DNA from: Atrina japonica
Lineage: Eukaryota > Mollusca > Bivalvia > Pterioida > Pinnidae
Direction: 5' to 3'
Assembly: GCA_030159075.1 (NCBI GenBank)
Contig: BROG01000912.1
Coordinates: 62,001 to 126,000 of the forward strand
DNA length: 64,000 nucleotides
Shown here: positions 42,813 through 53,570 of the stretch, piece after piece
Layout of the letters: the number at the start of each line of letters is the position of its first letter
Numbering within the stretch: position 1 is the first letter of the stretch
Translations under genes and position numbers: made by a program
Notes under the pieces: model-generated
Database searches by the model: none
Told to the model about the DNA's origin: nothing
The model's input: only the letters and a program-made list of their open reading frames with translations

Positions 42813-42918
42813 AAAAGCATTCTCCTGCAATACAAGTCTAAAACGAAATCAGTAGAGTTCCCTGGTGACTATTTACCACCCCGTCTTGAAGGACCTTGAT
42901 ATTATTCTATGGAATAAT
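42813..42918 (+). mobile_element. Inverted 106-bp copy of the Penelope-like 3' fragment
   Basis: This segment is almost identical to the reverse complement of 44081-44186. It encodes the same short stretch (LLQYKSKTKSVEFPGDYLPP) but on the plus strand, and it also stops at a (TA)n tract. Confidence 0.85.
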
Positions 42919-42919
42919 A

Positions 42920-42921
<2 letters not shown>

Positions 42922-43010
<89 letters not shown>
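42922..43010. repeat. (TA)n array between Penelope fragment and Tigger-like element
   Basis: A pure TA array. The MITE's left end abuts it directly. Confidence 0.95.
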
Positions 43011-43013
<3 letters not shown>

Positions 43014-43979
43014 TAGAACTTCGATGAGTCGAAGTTCAAGGGACCGTCTAAAAAAGTTCGAAACGTCGGGACTTCGACTCATGAATGGTGATCGAGAAAT
43101 CTAAAATCTACTCCATAACGACATGCCACACAAAAAATCTATTGTACGTGACTGTGTAACTGTATAGGTGCTGGGATCATGACTTAGAATCGAATTCACT
43201 AAAATCATTTACGGCTTATTTAATGTAGATACAGTGTGTTTAATTTGTACTCAGAGAATAAATCCCAACATTCTGCAGAAAAATCGTAATCCAAGCGCCT
43301 ATACGAGAAACACAACGTTGACTCAGAGTTAAGAAAAAAAACCAGAAGCTAAAATATTTTGTCACCAATTTAATTATCAACACAAAACGAAAGTCAATAG
43401 ATGTATCATGCAGCACTAATCATTACACATTAAAATAAATTTTTTTCACATCAAATTGCCGATACCGTTCATTTCATGCTGTTTTTTTCTTTACAAGTGA
43501 CACTTTGAGTTTGAGTAGAAAATGTTTACTGTATATTATCGGGTCATTTCGTTTTGTTTTTACAAATCGGAAACTTATCATGACCCAAGCTACGAGATGG
43601 TAAACATTTGAGTCTGACACAGTCGCAAACAAGCGTCTGCTTATTACTTTTAATTACTTAAATCATGTTGTTATTTTTATACTGTCCTGGGTGTTTATCA
43701 ATAAACACGTGTCCATTGTTCAACGTAGTCGGATAGGTGTGAAAATCGCCACGGGTAATTTACATCTTGTATACAGGTAAACTTCGACTTCGATTCATTT
43801 GTATGAATTTTCGATGTTTTTACAGCGATGGGACTGCCAGTTTTGTTCGACACACCGAGAAATTCGACTCATGAAAGTTCGATTTATAAATTGTTTTTTT
43901 AGTAAGGATATATAATGAAATAAATCGGGACTTTGTAAAAAGTTCGAAACAACGAGAAATTCGACTCATTGAAGTTCTA

Positions 43980-43982
<3 letters not shown>
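43011..43982. mobile_element. Non-autonomous Tigger/pogo-like DNA transposon (972 bp)
   Basis: The element starts with cagtagaacttcgatgag and ends with the complementary ctcattgaagttctactg. Further in, each end has a subterminal repeat of the type 'gttcgaaa..cg..ggacttcgactcat'. The CAGT terminus and TA flanks fit the Tigger/pogo branch of the Tc1/mariner superfamily. No transposase frame is present inside. Confidence 0.8.
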
Positions 43983-44078
<96 letters not shown>

Positions 44079-44080
44079 AT
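43983..44080. repeat. (TA)n array on the right side of the Tigger-like element
   Basis: It mirrors the array at 42922-43010 and joins the MITE to the inverted Penelope fragment. Confidence 0.95.
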
Positions 44081-45090
44081 ATATTCCATAGAATAATATC
44101 AAGGTCCTTCAAGACGGGGTGGTAAATAGTCACCAGGGAACTCTACTGATTTCGTTTTAGACTTGTATTGCAGGAGAATGCTTTTGTCTTTATTGCACAT
44201 CATTTGCAGTTTGTACAGTCCTATGTCTCAAAAGTTGGTTTTTAGGAGTTGGCTCTGTTCTCGGAAAGTAGATGTAGATGAACAGATTCGACGAATTCGG
44301 GTGGCTAAACTTTCCGGTACTCCTTTAAAAGTGTGGGGTGGATGACAACAGGTGAGAATATGTAGGTTTGGTATGGAGACTAAACTCAATATTTCCATCA
44401 ACCAGAGTGGATGTGTATCCAAAATGATCTTTTTTTGGATTCTGAAATTTGATGGAATGATGGAACGAGTTCATAAATTCGACAAAACTGTCGACACTAT
44501 CCCGACCACCAGTCCACTTCATCTCAATATCATCAATAAACCGTAACCAGCTAAGGGACCTAAAAGGCGACTGGTCTAACAGATTACGTTCCAATCTCCC
44601 CATGAAAACATTGCCATAAGAAGGAGCCATTTTAGTACCCATTGCTGTGCCACTAATCTGCAGGTAGTGTTCTCCATGAAACATGAAGTTGTTGAATTTT
44701 AAACATGTTCCAGAACCTTCACTAAGGATTCGGTAGGAGGGCGTTTTATTTCCCTGCCCTACAAGACTTCTCTGTAAGCTTCAATACCTTCATCGGGATA
44801 TTAGTGTATAAAGATGTAACATCCATCGTCACTAGAAGAGCATCAACTGGAAGGTTAGAGGACGGAGTTTTATTCAAATATCTAAATTATTTAAATGGTA
44901 TCATTTAAATAAGATGGCAAACTTTCAACATGCGTACGGAGATGTAAATCACGGAATTCCGATATATTCTCCGTGGGATATCCGATGGCACTGACAATAG
45001 GGCGGCCATGGATTTTGGGAATCAGTTAGAATTGTCCAGGTCTACAGTTGGTAGGGAGAAGATTGTGGTAGACGTTGTCACCTATTTCTT
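44081..45090 (-). pseudogene. Penelope-like retroelement: reverse transcriptase fragment
   Basis: Read on minus from 45090 down, broken frames give [17 protein letters not shown], then [17 protein letters not shown] (motif A with catalytic Asp). [20 protein letters not shown] and [15 protein letters not shown] (motif C, I-D-D) follow. Then come the thumb region and the linker ending in GDYLPPRLEGP, where active copies have T-Y-H-P-x-L. These are Penelope-like RT features. No GIY-YIG endonuclease domain is visible downstream, where the copy stops at a (TA)n tract. At least two frameshifts are present (near 44350 and 44700). Confidence 0.85.
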
Positions 45091-45097
45091 GTTTTTC

Positions 45098-45373
45098 GTA
45101 CATCTCTGTGTGAAATTCTGGAAGCCAGAAAACGGCCTCTCGGAGATTTTAATTTTTTTTTCTAGACTGAATCCAGAAAACTCTGGGAAAATGCCCTGGA
45201 CCACGGGGGTAAACGTAGTCCTATAACAAAGGACATCGGGTGGCGATATTAACATTTTTCTATTTTCTTTTTCATTTATTTTGCTAATTGGTGGATTTCA
45301 AGAAAAAATAAACCAGTCTAAATGTAAGTATCTGCATAAAACATGAAATAATAAAAATACAATTTGAAGGACT

Positions 45374-45408
<35 letters not shown>

Positions 45409-45470
45409 AACGATTTTGTGTCTAGAAGCTAGAAAATACCTCATCCGGCTTCCAATTAATTGTATTATTC
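45098..45470. repeat. Dispersed repeat pieces around a 33-base poly-G
   Basis: 'ctgaatccagaaaactctgg' and 'ggaccacggggg' before the tract, and 'gtgtctagaagctagaaaatacctcatccgg' after it, match 13800-13860 and 42000-42080. Confidence 0.6.
45375..45407. repeat. Poly-G homopolymer, 33 bases
   Basis: An uninterrupted run of 33 G on +. It could form quadruplexes and is a likely site of assembly length error. Confidence 0.95.
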
Positions 45471-46062
45471 AAAATTCTAAATCGGGAACTTCTCCCGAAC
45501 CCTCTATAGTCATCACCAAATTCCACTTCAATTTCAGCCTGTTTAAATTAATATGTCAATGAAAAAAATAAGGATAAAGAGGTCATGATCCAGTGTTTGT
45601 AGGCTATTACTAATTAGGTAGAAATTCTGTGCCAAATTTTGGTTACTTTTTTGCTAAAACAACCTTCTTTTTACAAGGATAATCAGTGGGATTTTCCGTC
45701 TTGACTCAGAAAAAAAATACGGACTTACAACTTTCAAATGTTTTATGAAAGATATTTAAAACCCGACATCATTACGATCCAACAATTTACTATGTGTAGT
45801 GTGACCAGGAAAGGATTCAGACAGAAGCGCAGCGAAAAAATAGGTGTAAAACCTTCCAAATTTCATAATTGTTTTTAAAATAACTAAGTTTCCCTATAGT
45901 TTCAAATGAATTATTACTTCACAATTTATCCAACAATTTGTAAAACAAAACATGTTCAATAAGGCTTGTATTGTAAGTTTTGTAACAGTCTAGCATAATT
46001 CTGTTACTCTCACCCCACCCCTGAACAAATTCCGGGGTCGATCTGCATCCAACACTATTTAA
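45470..46062. other. No gene seen
   Basis: AT-rich, with parts resembling the interior of the 13220 repeat. Nothing coding. Confidence 0.4.
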
Positions 46063-46172
46063 ATGTTATATTAAAAATTGTTAATTTGATATTTACAATT
46101 TATCTATAACAATAAATAAATATTGATCTAAATAAATTGTAAATATCAAATTAACAATTTTTGATATAACAT
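46063..46172. repeat. Near-perfect hairpin with 40-bp arms
   Basis: 46063-46102 and 46133-46172 are inverted copies with one mismatch, around a 30-bp AT-rich loop. The arm begins atgttatattaaaaattgtt. Confidence 0.9.
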
Positions 46173-46199
46173 GAATATGAAACTCGGAGCATTGAAAAA

Positions 46200-46460
46200 A
46201 TAAGGAAGCGTATTATCAAGATAATACCTTGAAATTTTGAGATAATATTTTGAATTTTCGAAAGAGTAAGGACTCGAAATTTCTAAATATTATCTTGAAA
46301 TCTCGATATAACTCGAATTTTTGACACTAGATCTAGTTTTAAATTACGAGATAATATCTGGAAATTTCAATATAGTATTATCTAAAGTTATCATCTCGAA
46401 ATCATGAATATCTCGAAAGTTCAAGTTATTTTCTAAAAATTTCGAGATAATATTTTTTAC
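46200..46460. repeat. Irregular 'tctcgaaattt / gagataatat' repeat tract
   Basis: Short words such as gagataatatt, tcgaaattt and their complements alternate on both strands for about 260 bp, giving many possible small hairpins. Confidence 0.65.
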
Positions 46461-46604
46461 ACGTTACATCAATCGCTTCCGTAAAAAAAAGAAAACGTCG
46501 GATGGGTATACAAGAGTCCATAAAATGTCATCGGACAGAAAATCAATGTTTTGTGGGTCATTTAAAAATCATTTATTTATATTATCTGAAAATCTCATGA
46601 TTAC

Positions 46605-46812
46605 AACTTTTCAACTCGTAATAACGATTTTTGAAAGTGGTAATAACGACTTTTAAATCTCGTATTAGCGACTTTTTATCTCGTAATAACGACTTTTTAT
46701 GTGGTAATTAGACCTACGACTTTTTATCTCGTAAAAACGACTTTTGAAAGTCGTAATAACAACTTTTTTATCTCGTAATTACGACTTCTTATCTCGTACT
46801 AACAACTTTTCA
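46605..46812. repeat. 'tctcgtaataacgacttttta' minisatellite
   Basis: At least eight diverged copies of a roughly 22-27 bp unit. It lies about 300 bp upstream of LYRM7 exon 1. Confidence 0.85.
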
Positions 46813-47070
46813 ATTTTTTACCTGCTTTAATTTGACCTCATCCGGCTTTCGTACGAAACAACAAAAGGAGACAAGGGATAAATAATCAAATATCGACCTT
46901 TCGGGGAGAAACAACGTAAAGAGAAACAAAATCTCGACCTTTCGGACCGAAACAAAGAAAGGTTGACATTTTTATGCGAAATGACGAGAGTTTACTAGGG
47001 TCGCAAATTGATTTTTTAGCATTGAGGACAAAATAGGGTTTTTAGATTTAGTCCTGTAACCTCTCCAGAT

Positions 47071-47081
47071 GACCCGGAAGT
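47071..47081 (+). promoter_or_regulatory. ETS/GABP (NRF-2)-type site upstream of LYRM7
   Basis: GACCCGGAAGT contains the CCGGAAGT core about 30 bp before the start codon. ETS-type sites at this position are common in nuclear genes for respiratory-chain proteins. The match is a single short motif. Confidence 0.45.
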
Positions 47082-47110
47082 ATTCCCGCTTGACAGAAAA
47101 ACGTGAGAGA

Positions 47111-47140
47111 ATGATGTCTGCTGTCAACACAAGAGGAAAG
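47111..47140 (+). CDS. LYRM7: LYRM7 exon 1 (complex III assembly factor), partial gene
   Basis: This exon encodes MMSAVNTRGK and is followed by a donor (gtataatt). It joins in phase 0 to the exon at 49310. LYRM7 (yeast Mzm1) is a small LYR-motif chaperone of the mitochondrial matrix. It holds the Rieske iron-sulfur protein before its insertion into respiratory complex III. The exon is short and is accepted only because its frame and phase match the strongly recognised second exon, as in vertebrate LYRM7, where a few residues precede the conserved V-L-x-L-F-K. The second ATG (47114) could equally be the start. Confidence 0.65.
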
Positions 47141-48659
47141 GTATAATTATAGTTGTTTACTTACAGATCATTTCAGTTTTTAAAAACACGATACCCATTG
47201 GTTACTAAGGTAATGATGGTCTTTTGTTAAATGTGTTTTACCCACGTATTGACGTAACGTTTAGGCCGGGGTTACATTGTGATTGCACTGTTGCACTTGC
47301 AAGTCGTACCGCCACTACCGGTAGCCGGTAGGTCAATAACACACGTCCACAGACACAATCACACAGACACTTGACAAGTGACTTGCCTTGTGTCATTCCA
47401 TCCCCGATCCTAATAACCTAACACTGACCCCCGATCGGGGAATGTACCACAGACACAGGAGTCTGACGTTTCATTAATTTACTTTAAAATATCACTATTT
47501 AGGCTTACTAAACATTTTCATGTAGATCTAGGCCCAATTTGAACTTGAAAATTTTGAACTGAAAATTTCAGTTTCAGTGACAGTGGATCTCAGCAGTCTA
47601 TTTGTCAGGGACCAGTACTGGTCCTGCACCTATTCTCGGACAGTGTCTCATGTCAGACACTTTTCTTTGCACGAGAATGATTAGGTATTTGAATAAAATT
47701 TTTCCAGATATTTTTAATACATTGTTGGTTTTTAAACATTAGATGAAACATGTTACAAAAATTACAATTAATAATTCTACTGCAACATTGTAATTAGTTA
47801 TCACTCGTCTTTCAATCGTACACAAGCTGGGAGGGAAGTGACGTCGCCAGCTCAATTTAAATACATTGTACTACAACTCTCCGACAATAGGTCCTCCTGC
47901 ATCATGATTACGACATTCAGGTTGAGTTTTTAAAAAGGGCTAAATTCACGTTTTGTTTCATATTTTCCACCAAAACTTATCAAATTATATTGCATCTAAA
48001 GGTAACCTATGGTGATACAAAATTTCAAAGTAATTCTATCAGTTGAACTGAAGATATTCGGTAAAAACCTTGATTTTCGTCCGAGAATAGGTACTGTACC
48101 AGTAACCGGCTAGCACCAGTAGCCGACTATTGCATTATTTCGCCCATATAGAACACGATTTTTTATTTTTTCTCAAACAAGAAAAAACATTGTCGTGGTA
48201 CATAATAAAGACGAAATCACACCATAGCCTGCTACTGGCCCCAGCCAGCTACTGGTCAGGCACTGGTACCTGACCAGTACTGCACTGGAGCAGGCAGAGG
48301 CTATTACATTATTTCAGCTAGAATCTATATTTATATAGAACACAATTTTGTGAGATTTGTATAGAATAGATCAATCATTGCAGCTGTTGGCCTCAGACTT
48401 TGAAACCATACATGTAGGTTGATCAGAAAAGTGCTGGAATATTTAAGTATTGCATGGGCTTGTGCAAAAAGTTGTATTAGAGGACAATAGTTATAGATAA
48501 TTTCCTGTGTATAGATATATAATATACATATACATACGTTATAATCATCTGATTTACTTTCTGACTGAGAGTTACTGATATGTGATATATTTTGTTTCAC
48601 AGAAATACAATGCATGTCTTAATTTTGAAAAACAACATGATTACAATGATATCCTGCTA
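47141..48659. other. LYRM7 intron 1
   Basis: It has several 'accagtactgg'/'ctactggccccagcc' palindromic words (47600-47630, 48110-48290). No coding exon seen. Confidence 0.45.
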
Positions 48660-49140
48660 ATAATTCACTTCCAAATACTGTAAACTTGGATATTTCCATG
48701 TGTTGGAGACATTTTGAAATAAAAAACAAATTACTGGTCAACCTGACCAGTGAATAAAGGAATTCACTGGTCAATGAAAACTTTTTTTCTGGTCTGTATA
48801 TATACACAATTGAAATGAAATGGTAAATTACTGGTCATTTGGACAAGTTATCAGTTAGATTTCACCGTACTTTCGTAAAATTTACCGGTTTTTCTGGTAA
48901 GACTTTCAAAATTTCAAAAACTCTGATGTTGTTGATTTCTTTTGAAAACCATGCATATGCATAAGTTTCTTTATTTCTATGCAATGTCACACCTTATTGT
49001 GAGCAGTCCTGTATTAAGGAATTATTCTTATCACAAATATGGGACTGGTACGCTTGGATAATTTACACGAAAAACTCTTCATCATGTTTTTAGTGTAAAT
49101 TACTTCCACACGTAAACTTCAACGTTTACAGTAGATGACA
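48660..49140. repeat. Dispersed 'gtcacaccttattgtgagcagtcctg' repeat, copy B
   Basis: The partner of 35700-35945, in intron 1 of LYRM7. The 5' part (actgtaaacttggatatttccatg, near 48678) is separated from the rest by about 270 bp of other sequence. Confidence 0.65.
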
Positions 49141-49309
49141 TCATGCGCAAGGATTTTCGTAAACAATAAAAGCTGTGATACAGTGGGAACAAAATCAACA
49201 TCATAGCCTTAGACTGGTTCTGATGATAAGAAATTTTCAGTTGAGGGAATTGTTGATTTTTGATAGTTGCATTGCATTTTGTTAATCTTAAATTGTTCTT
49301 ATTTTGTAG

Positions 49310-49382
49310 GTTCTGTCAATATTTAAGAGGCTTCACAAAACAAGAAGGGTGGTTTTCAAAAATGATGACCATGCATTAACAG
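49310..49382 (+). CDS. LYRM7: LYRM7 exon 2 with the LYR-family motif helix
   Basis: The exon reads VLSIFKRLHKTRRVVFKNDD, then HALT. It is flanked by an acceptor (attttgtag) and a donor (gtaagatc) and leaves phase 1. It aligns residue for residue with the first helix of LYRM7, which has the pattern V-L-x-L-F-K-x-L-H-x-T-R-x-x-V-F-K-N-D-x-x-A-L. It is much closer to LYRM7 than to other LYR proteins. The family product is about 100 aa, so roughly two thirds of it is missing. I could not find a convincing next exon between 49383 and 64000. Either the following intron is longer than 14.6 kb or this copy is incomplete. Confidence 0.85.
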
Positions 49383-49429
49383 GTAAGATCTCTTTTTTAT
49401 AAGTGATTTACTAAGTTACAAATTGTGAA

Positions 49430-49570
49430 GGGGCTTCTATGGCCAATTGATCAAGGAATCAGTTTTGAAATCCAGCTGGAACCTAAGCAGATATTGTGAG
49501 AAAGTTTGCCAGTTTACTTGCATAAAGGCGGGTGGTCACTTTCCGGGTACATTGTAATCAGGTAGCGTTG
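49430..49570 (+). mobile_element. Family-2 SINE fragment in the LYRM7 intron after exon 2
   Basis: It contains 'gtgagaaagtttgccagtttac', 'ggtggtcactttccgggtac' and 'attgtaatcagg'. The tRNA head is damaged. Confidence 0.65.
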
Positions 49571-51900
49571 AAACTAGGATCTGAAAAGGGCACATAAATC
49601 AGTGTGAAAGGGCACACAATTTCAGTGTGAAAGGGCACTTTTACTGCATAAATTGATTTTGAAGGCACTCACACTATAACGTGTGTATCCTCCATTAACA
49701 AATTTTAAATACTTTTCTTTAAATGATTGATAAAAACAGAAGATATATAGTTTTTCTTAGAAATAAATTGAATTATTTGATAATTTTTAAGATGAAGAAA
49801 AAAAACCAAACAAACAAACAAAAAGGGCACCAGGGCTAACCCTGGCCTTACATTTTTTATGCCAGTTCAGAAAATTTGATACTTTGTCAATGGATTTTTT
49901 TTTGTTTTTTTGTTTTTTTCTTTTCTTTTTTTGCCAACAAAATTAAGGCAAAAGATGTTTGTTAAGTAGTGTTTTTAAGAACACAAATCTTTGAAAGAAA
50001 ATGTCTTACATATGCCTTTTATATTAATATATTCATTCCTATATACATGTATGTCATTTTGATTTTGACACTAATAAAATTTTAGCCTGGGATCCTGGTT
50101 CACTGATGCTAACGCTGTCAGTATCGATGAAGTAAGATTGGGCCAGGAACCCAGGCTAATAAAATTTGAAGTTTTAGTTAGCTACAGGTATTACATAGTA
50201 ATATAAAAAAGACACCAAACACATTGATCTATTTATAACTGGTAAGGTGTTGCCGGTCACATGATAAAGCTCAACTGAGCGGGTTCCTTTCACTGTCAAG
50301 GACAACTCAGACAAGTGGAACACCAATCAAATGCTCTGGAACACTGTCCTGAGCAAGCAATTTAACCATAAACTTATGTGAATTATTTAAATTTTATTGA
50401 CTTCTTTGAAATAACTACTTCCTGCCCTGGTACATTCGATTGCAACATGTGCTGAGACTGTGCCGGAATAGCACTCTTGTGATGAATCATGCACACCCTT
50501 TATATCACTCGTACACCAGGGTAAATTTAAGAATTCTTATGGAATCCCCCCAAATAACTCCATTAATACATCAAACTTTTTGAAAGCTTTTTCATTTTCA
50601 TCGGTTAGGAGTAGTTTTCTAATGAAAATGTCAAAAATTACAATATGTCCAGAAAATTACAATAACATCCCCGGAATGTGACTTTAAAACAGACAAGTAA
50701 GGTCTCACTTAGTTAAATATTTGATACATAATTTACACTTTGATATGTAACAAAAATAATTTCCTAATCGATTGTCATGATTAAAGTATCTAAATAATTT
50801 CAACAAATTTGTTAGATTTAGGTCCACTTGAATTTCTCCTAATTGTATCACAGAGAAAAGGAAAAGTCCCGAGAAATTCGGAAGATGTGTGATATGAAGT
50901 CGATAAAGTCTGTGAACAAATTTGCTATAGGATTTGGCAGAAGATTGCGATTGTGGTTTTGAAAAGTCATTGGTGAATGCCTACATGTATGTTCATGTAT
51001 TTTAATGACTTCGTACGACATGCAACTACCCTGAGTTTGCGTGAATCGGTTTAAAATCCATGTGTACGTGGTCTGTTCCCACACATGAACTGGAGCCTGC
51101 TTCAAATGATGAATTCAATCACATAGTAGCACAGAACTTTCTTTAATGGGATATTTGGTAACAACACATTTTATTTGCATGTACATTTATTTTTTGCAAA
51201 CATTTTACATGTAAATTAAAATTTCTAGCTATTTGAAAACCAGGGAAATTCAGCGAGTTTGTTGATATTCCCAGTCAACTCCAGTCTACTGCAGTAGAGT
51301 CGTCTGACTGCTCAATCTTGGGTAATTACCTGTGGCTATTTAAACTGATCAACTGTGAAATAAACAAAGACTTGACACGGCCAATTGGGGCAATTAACAG
51401 ATTAAGGAATAAACGATAGGGAAGAGGGTTTCGCAAATAGAATATTTTAGTCATTAGGCAATTTCGCCAATTAATTATTAGGGGGGGGGGGCTATTGTTG
51501 ATTGACAGCATGAAAAAGGGCATGGCGCTGGAAAAAAAGGCATGGCATTTCCAAAAAAGGGCATAGCACTGCGCCATGCTACATGTATGTTGCTCTAGAT
51601 TCAACACTATCAGGGTATCATTTCCACCATGAAGAATGGCTGCTACTCTATAACTGAAAACTTGTTGAGTTTGTCGCTAAAAACATCAGGCTTAAAAAAA
51701 AAAGATTTGTTAGATGTGACTTGACTTACCCACCTAAAAAGCCCTGACCCAAATGTCTTTTATGGCAGTTTTGCCTTTTTTTAGCTCGCCATGACCAAAG
51801 TGTTGTTGTATGCATAGTCAGTGCCCATAAACGAAGCTTTAACTTCCCGCCACCCCCCACTTTTTAGATCACCTGAACCAAAGGTTCAAGTGAGCTTTTC
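49571..51900. other. No exon recognised downstream of LYRM7 exon 2
   Basis: 50085-50160 has a short imperfect inverted repeat (tagcctgggatcctgg ... ccaggaacccaggcta). 51597-51680 has a scrap of family-2 SINE. The remainder is AT-rich. Confidence 0.4.
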
Positions 51901-53570
51901 TGACCGCCTTTTGTCCATCGTCTGTAAGTACTCAAAGTCCTCTATCAAGTTTGTTCATTTTGGCTAGATCGACCCAGGGGTGGATCCAGCATGGGGCAAA
52001 AGAGGTCCCAGGGTGTACCCCTCTTTAAAAATCTTCATTCATTTTTGTATGATTTCTTTGATTTTCTCCCCCCTATTATTCATTATGATGCATTTATTTT
52101 ATGTGTTTTACCTGTGGTTTGGTAGATAAATGCTTTCCTGAAAGAACTTTTCTGAAATTTGATTTTTTGAATTTTTTAAGACAACAAAAATGAAAGGGGG
52201 GGGGGGGGGGCGTAATTTTCGGTCCTACACAGCAAAAAAATGACAGAGTCTGAAAGTAAAATATGTAGATCCTGGACCTCGGACTTTTCAGCCCCTGAGT
52301 AAGTACTCAAGGTCCTCTACCAAGTTTGTTCATTTTGACCCAATCGTCCCAGGGATAGATCCAGGGTGGGGCAAAAGAGGCCTCGTGGGTACCCCTCTAA
52401 AAATCTTCTCCAGAACTGCTGTATGGATTGAAAAACTAATTGCATCTGAGAGATTTTTATGGATGTATGATTCAATTTCCTGTTTTTGGAATAAATTTGA
52501 AAACTAGTTTTTTTACATGTTTTGACATCTTTCCCAGCTTTGTCATTTTCATTTATTTTTTAAGTCTCCTCCACTCCTAAGGAGTGTTAAAATAATTTGT
52601 AAATTTGAGATTCCCATATTTGTTAGATACCAACACAGTTCAGGTGAGCGATGTGTTGTTTCTCTTTATTTTTTTTATATATCATCACACCTGGAATCCA
52701 GAAAAAAGGCTTCCAGGAGCTTTTAAATTAGGCCTACTAGAATTTCCAATCCTCGCTATTCTTGGCGAATACAATTATGTACTCTTTCTTCCCTCTAACT
52801 CACTTTTCACCCCTCAGAAAGCATTAATGACCTCGGCTTCACCCTCTCATGAATGTAATATATATACATGTATATAAACAACATGCCTTAATCATTCATT
52901 GAAAATGTTATCTGCAATTGTACAAGTTATGAAGGTAGTCATCATGATCATTATAGGCACATACATGTAAAGGCTTTATACAGAATTTTGTCAGTAAACT
53001 TTTAGGTCAATTCTTCAATCATGACGCCATTCCCCGTAAGACCTTAGGTCTCATGGCAGCTACAAATTAACAAATTACTATTTTTATTTAAACAAGATAG
53101 ATAACTCCTGAAAGCTTGTAGACAAAACATGCAATTAACTTAAAATTGAAAATAAGATACATATACATGTACCTGGTAAGGTTTACAGGATGGCTTGAAG
53201 TGTGAATACAGTGTGGGGAAAAATAGGCACCAGAGGGTACCCGTCTTTGAAAATTTCCTCCAGAACCACTGTATGTATTGAAAGACAAATGGTATCTGAG
53301 TGATCTACATGGATACATGTATGATTCATGTTTGTATTTTTTGTTGAAATTAAATCATTAATCTTTGACATGCTTTTGAGGTCTTTTCAGACTGTCATTT
53401 TCATTTACTTTTGTAAGATCTCTTTGATTACAATGTATCTTCCCTTTTATTCATTATGATGCTTTCGGTTTTTCTGTTTTACCTGTAATTAGGTGAAGAA
53501 ATGTTTTTGTGTGAGAATTTGACCAAAATGTGATTTTTTTTAAAAAGTTTTATGCATTTTTAGGAATGAA
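51870..53570. repeat. Duplicated dispersed repeat block
   Basis: 'tcaaagtcctctatcaagtttgttcatttt...gatcca.c.tggggcaaaagagg...acccctct..aaaatctt' occurs at 51937 and 52311. 'ggtacccgtctttgaaaattt' and the downstream 'ttattcattatgatgc...tgttttacctgt' occur again at 53240-53500. These look like three decayed copies. Confidence 0.65.
52680..52855. repeat. Dispersed repeat related to 13262-13500
   Basis: 'cacacctggaatccagaaaaaaggcttcc', 'gcttttaaattaggcctac' and 'cttccctctaactca' match 13275-13400 closely. Confidence 0.7.
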
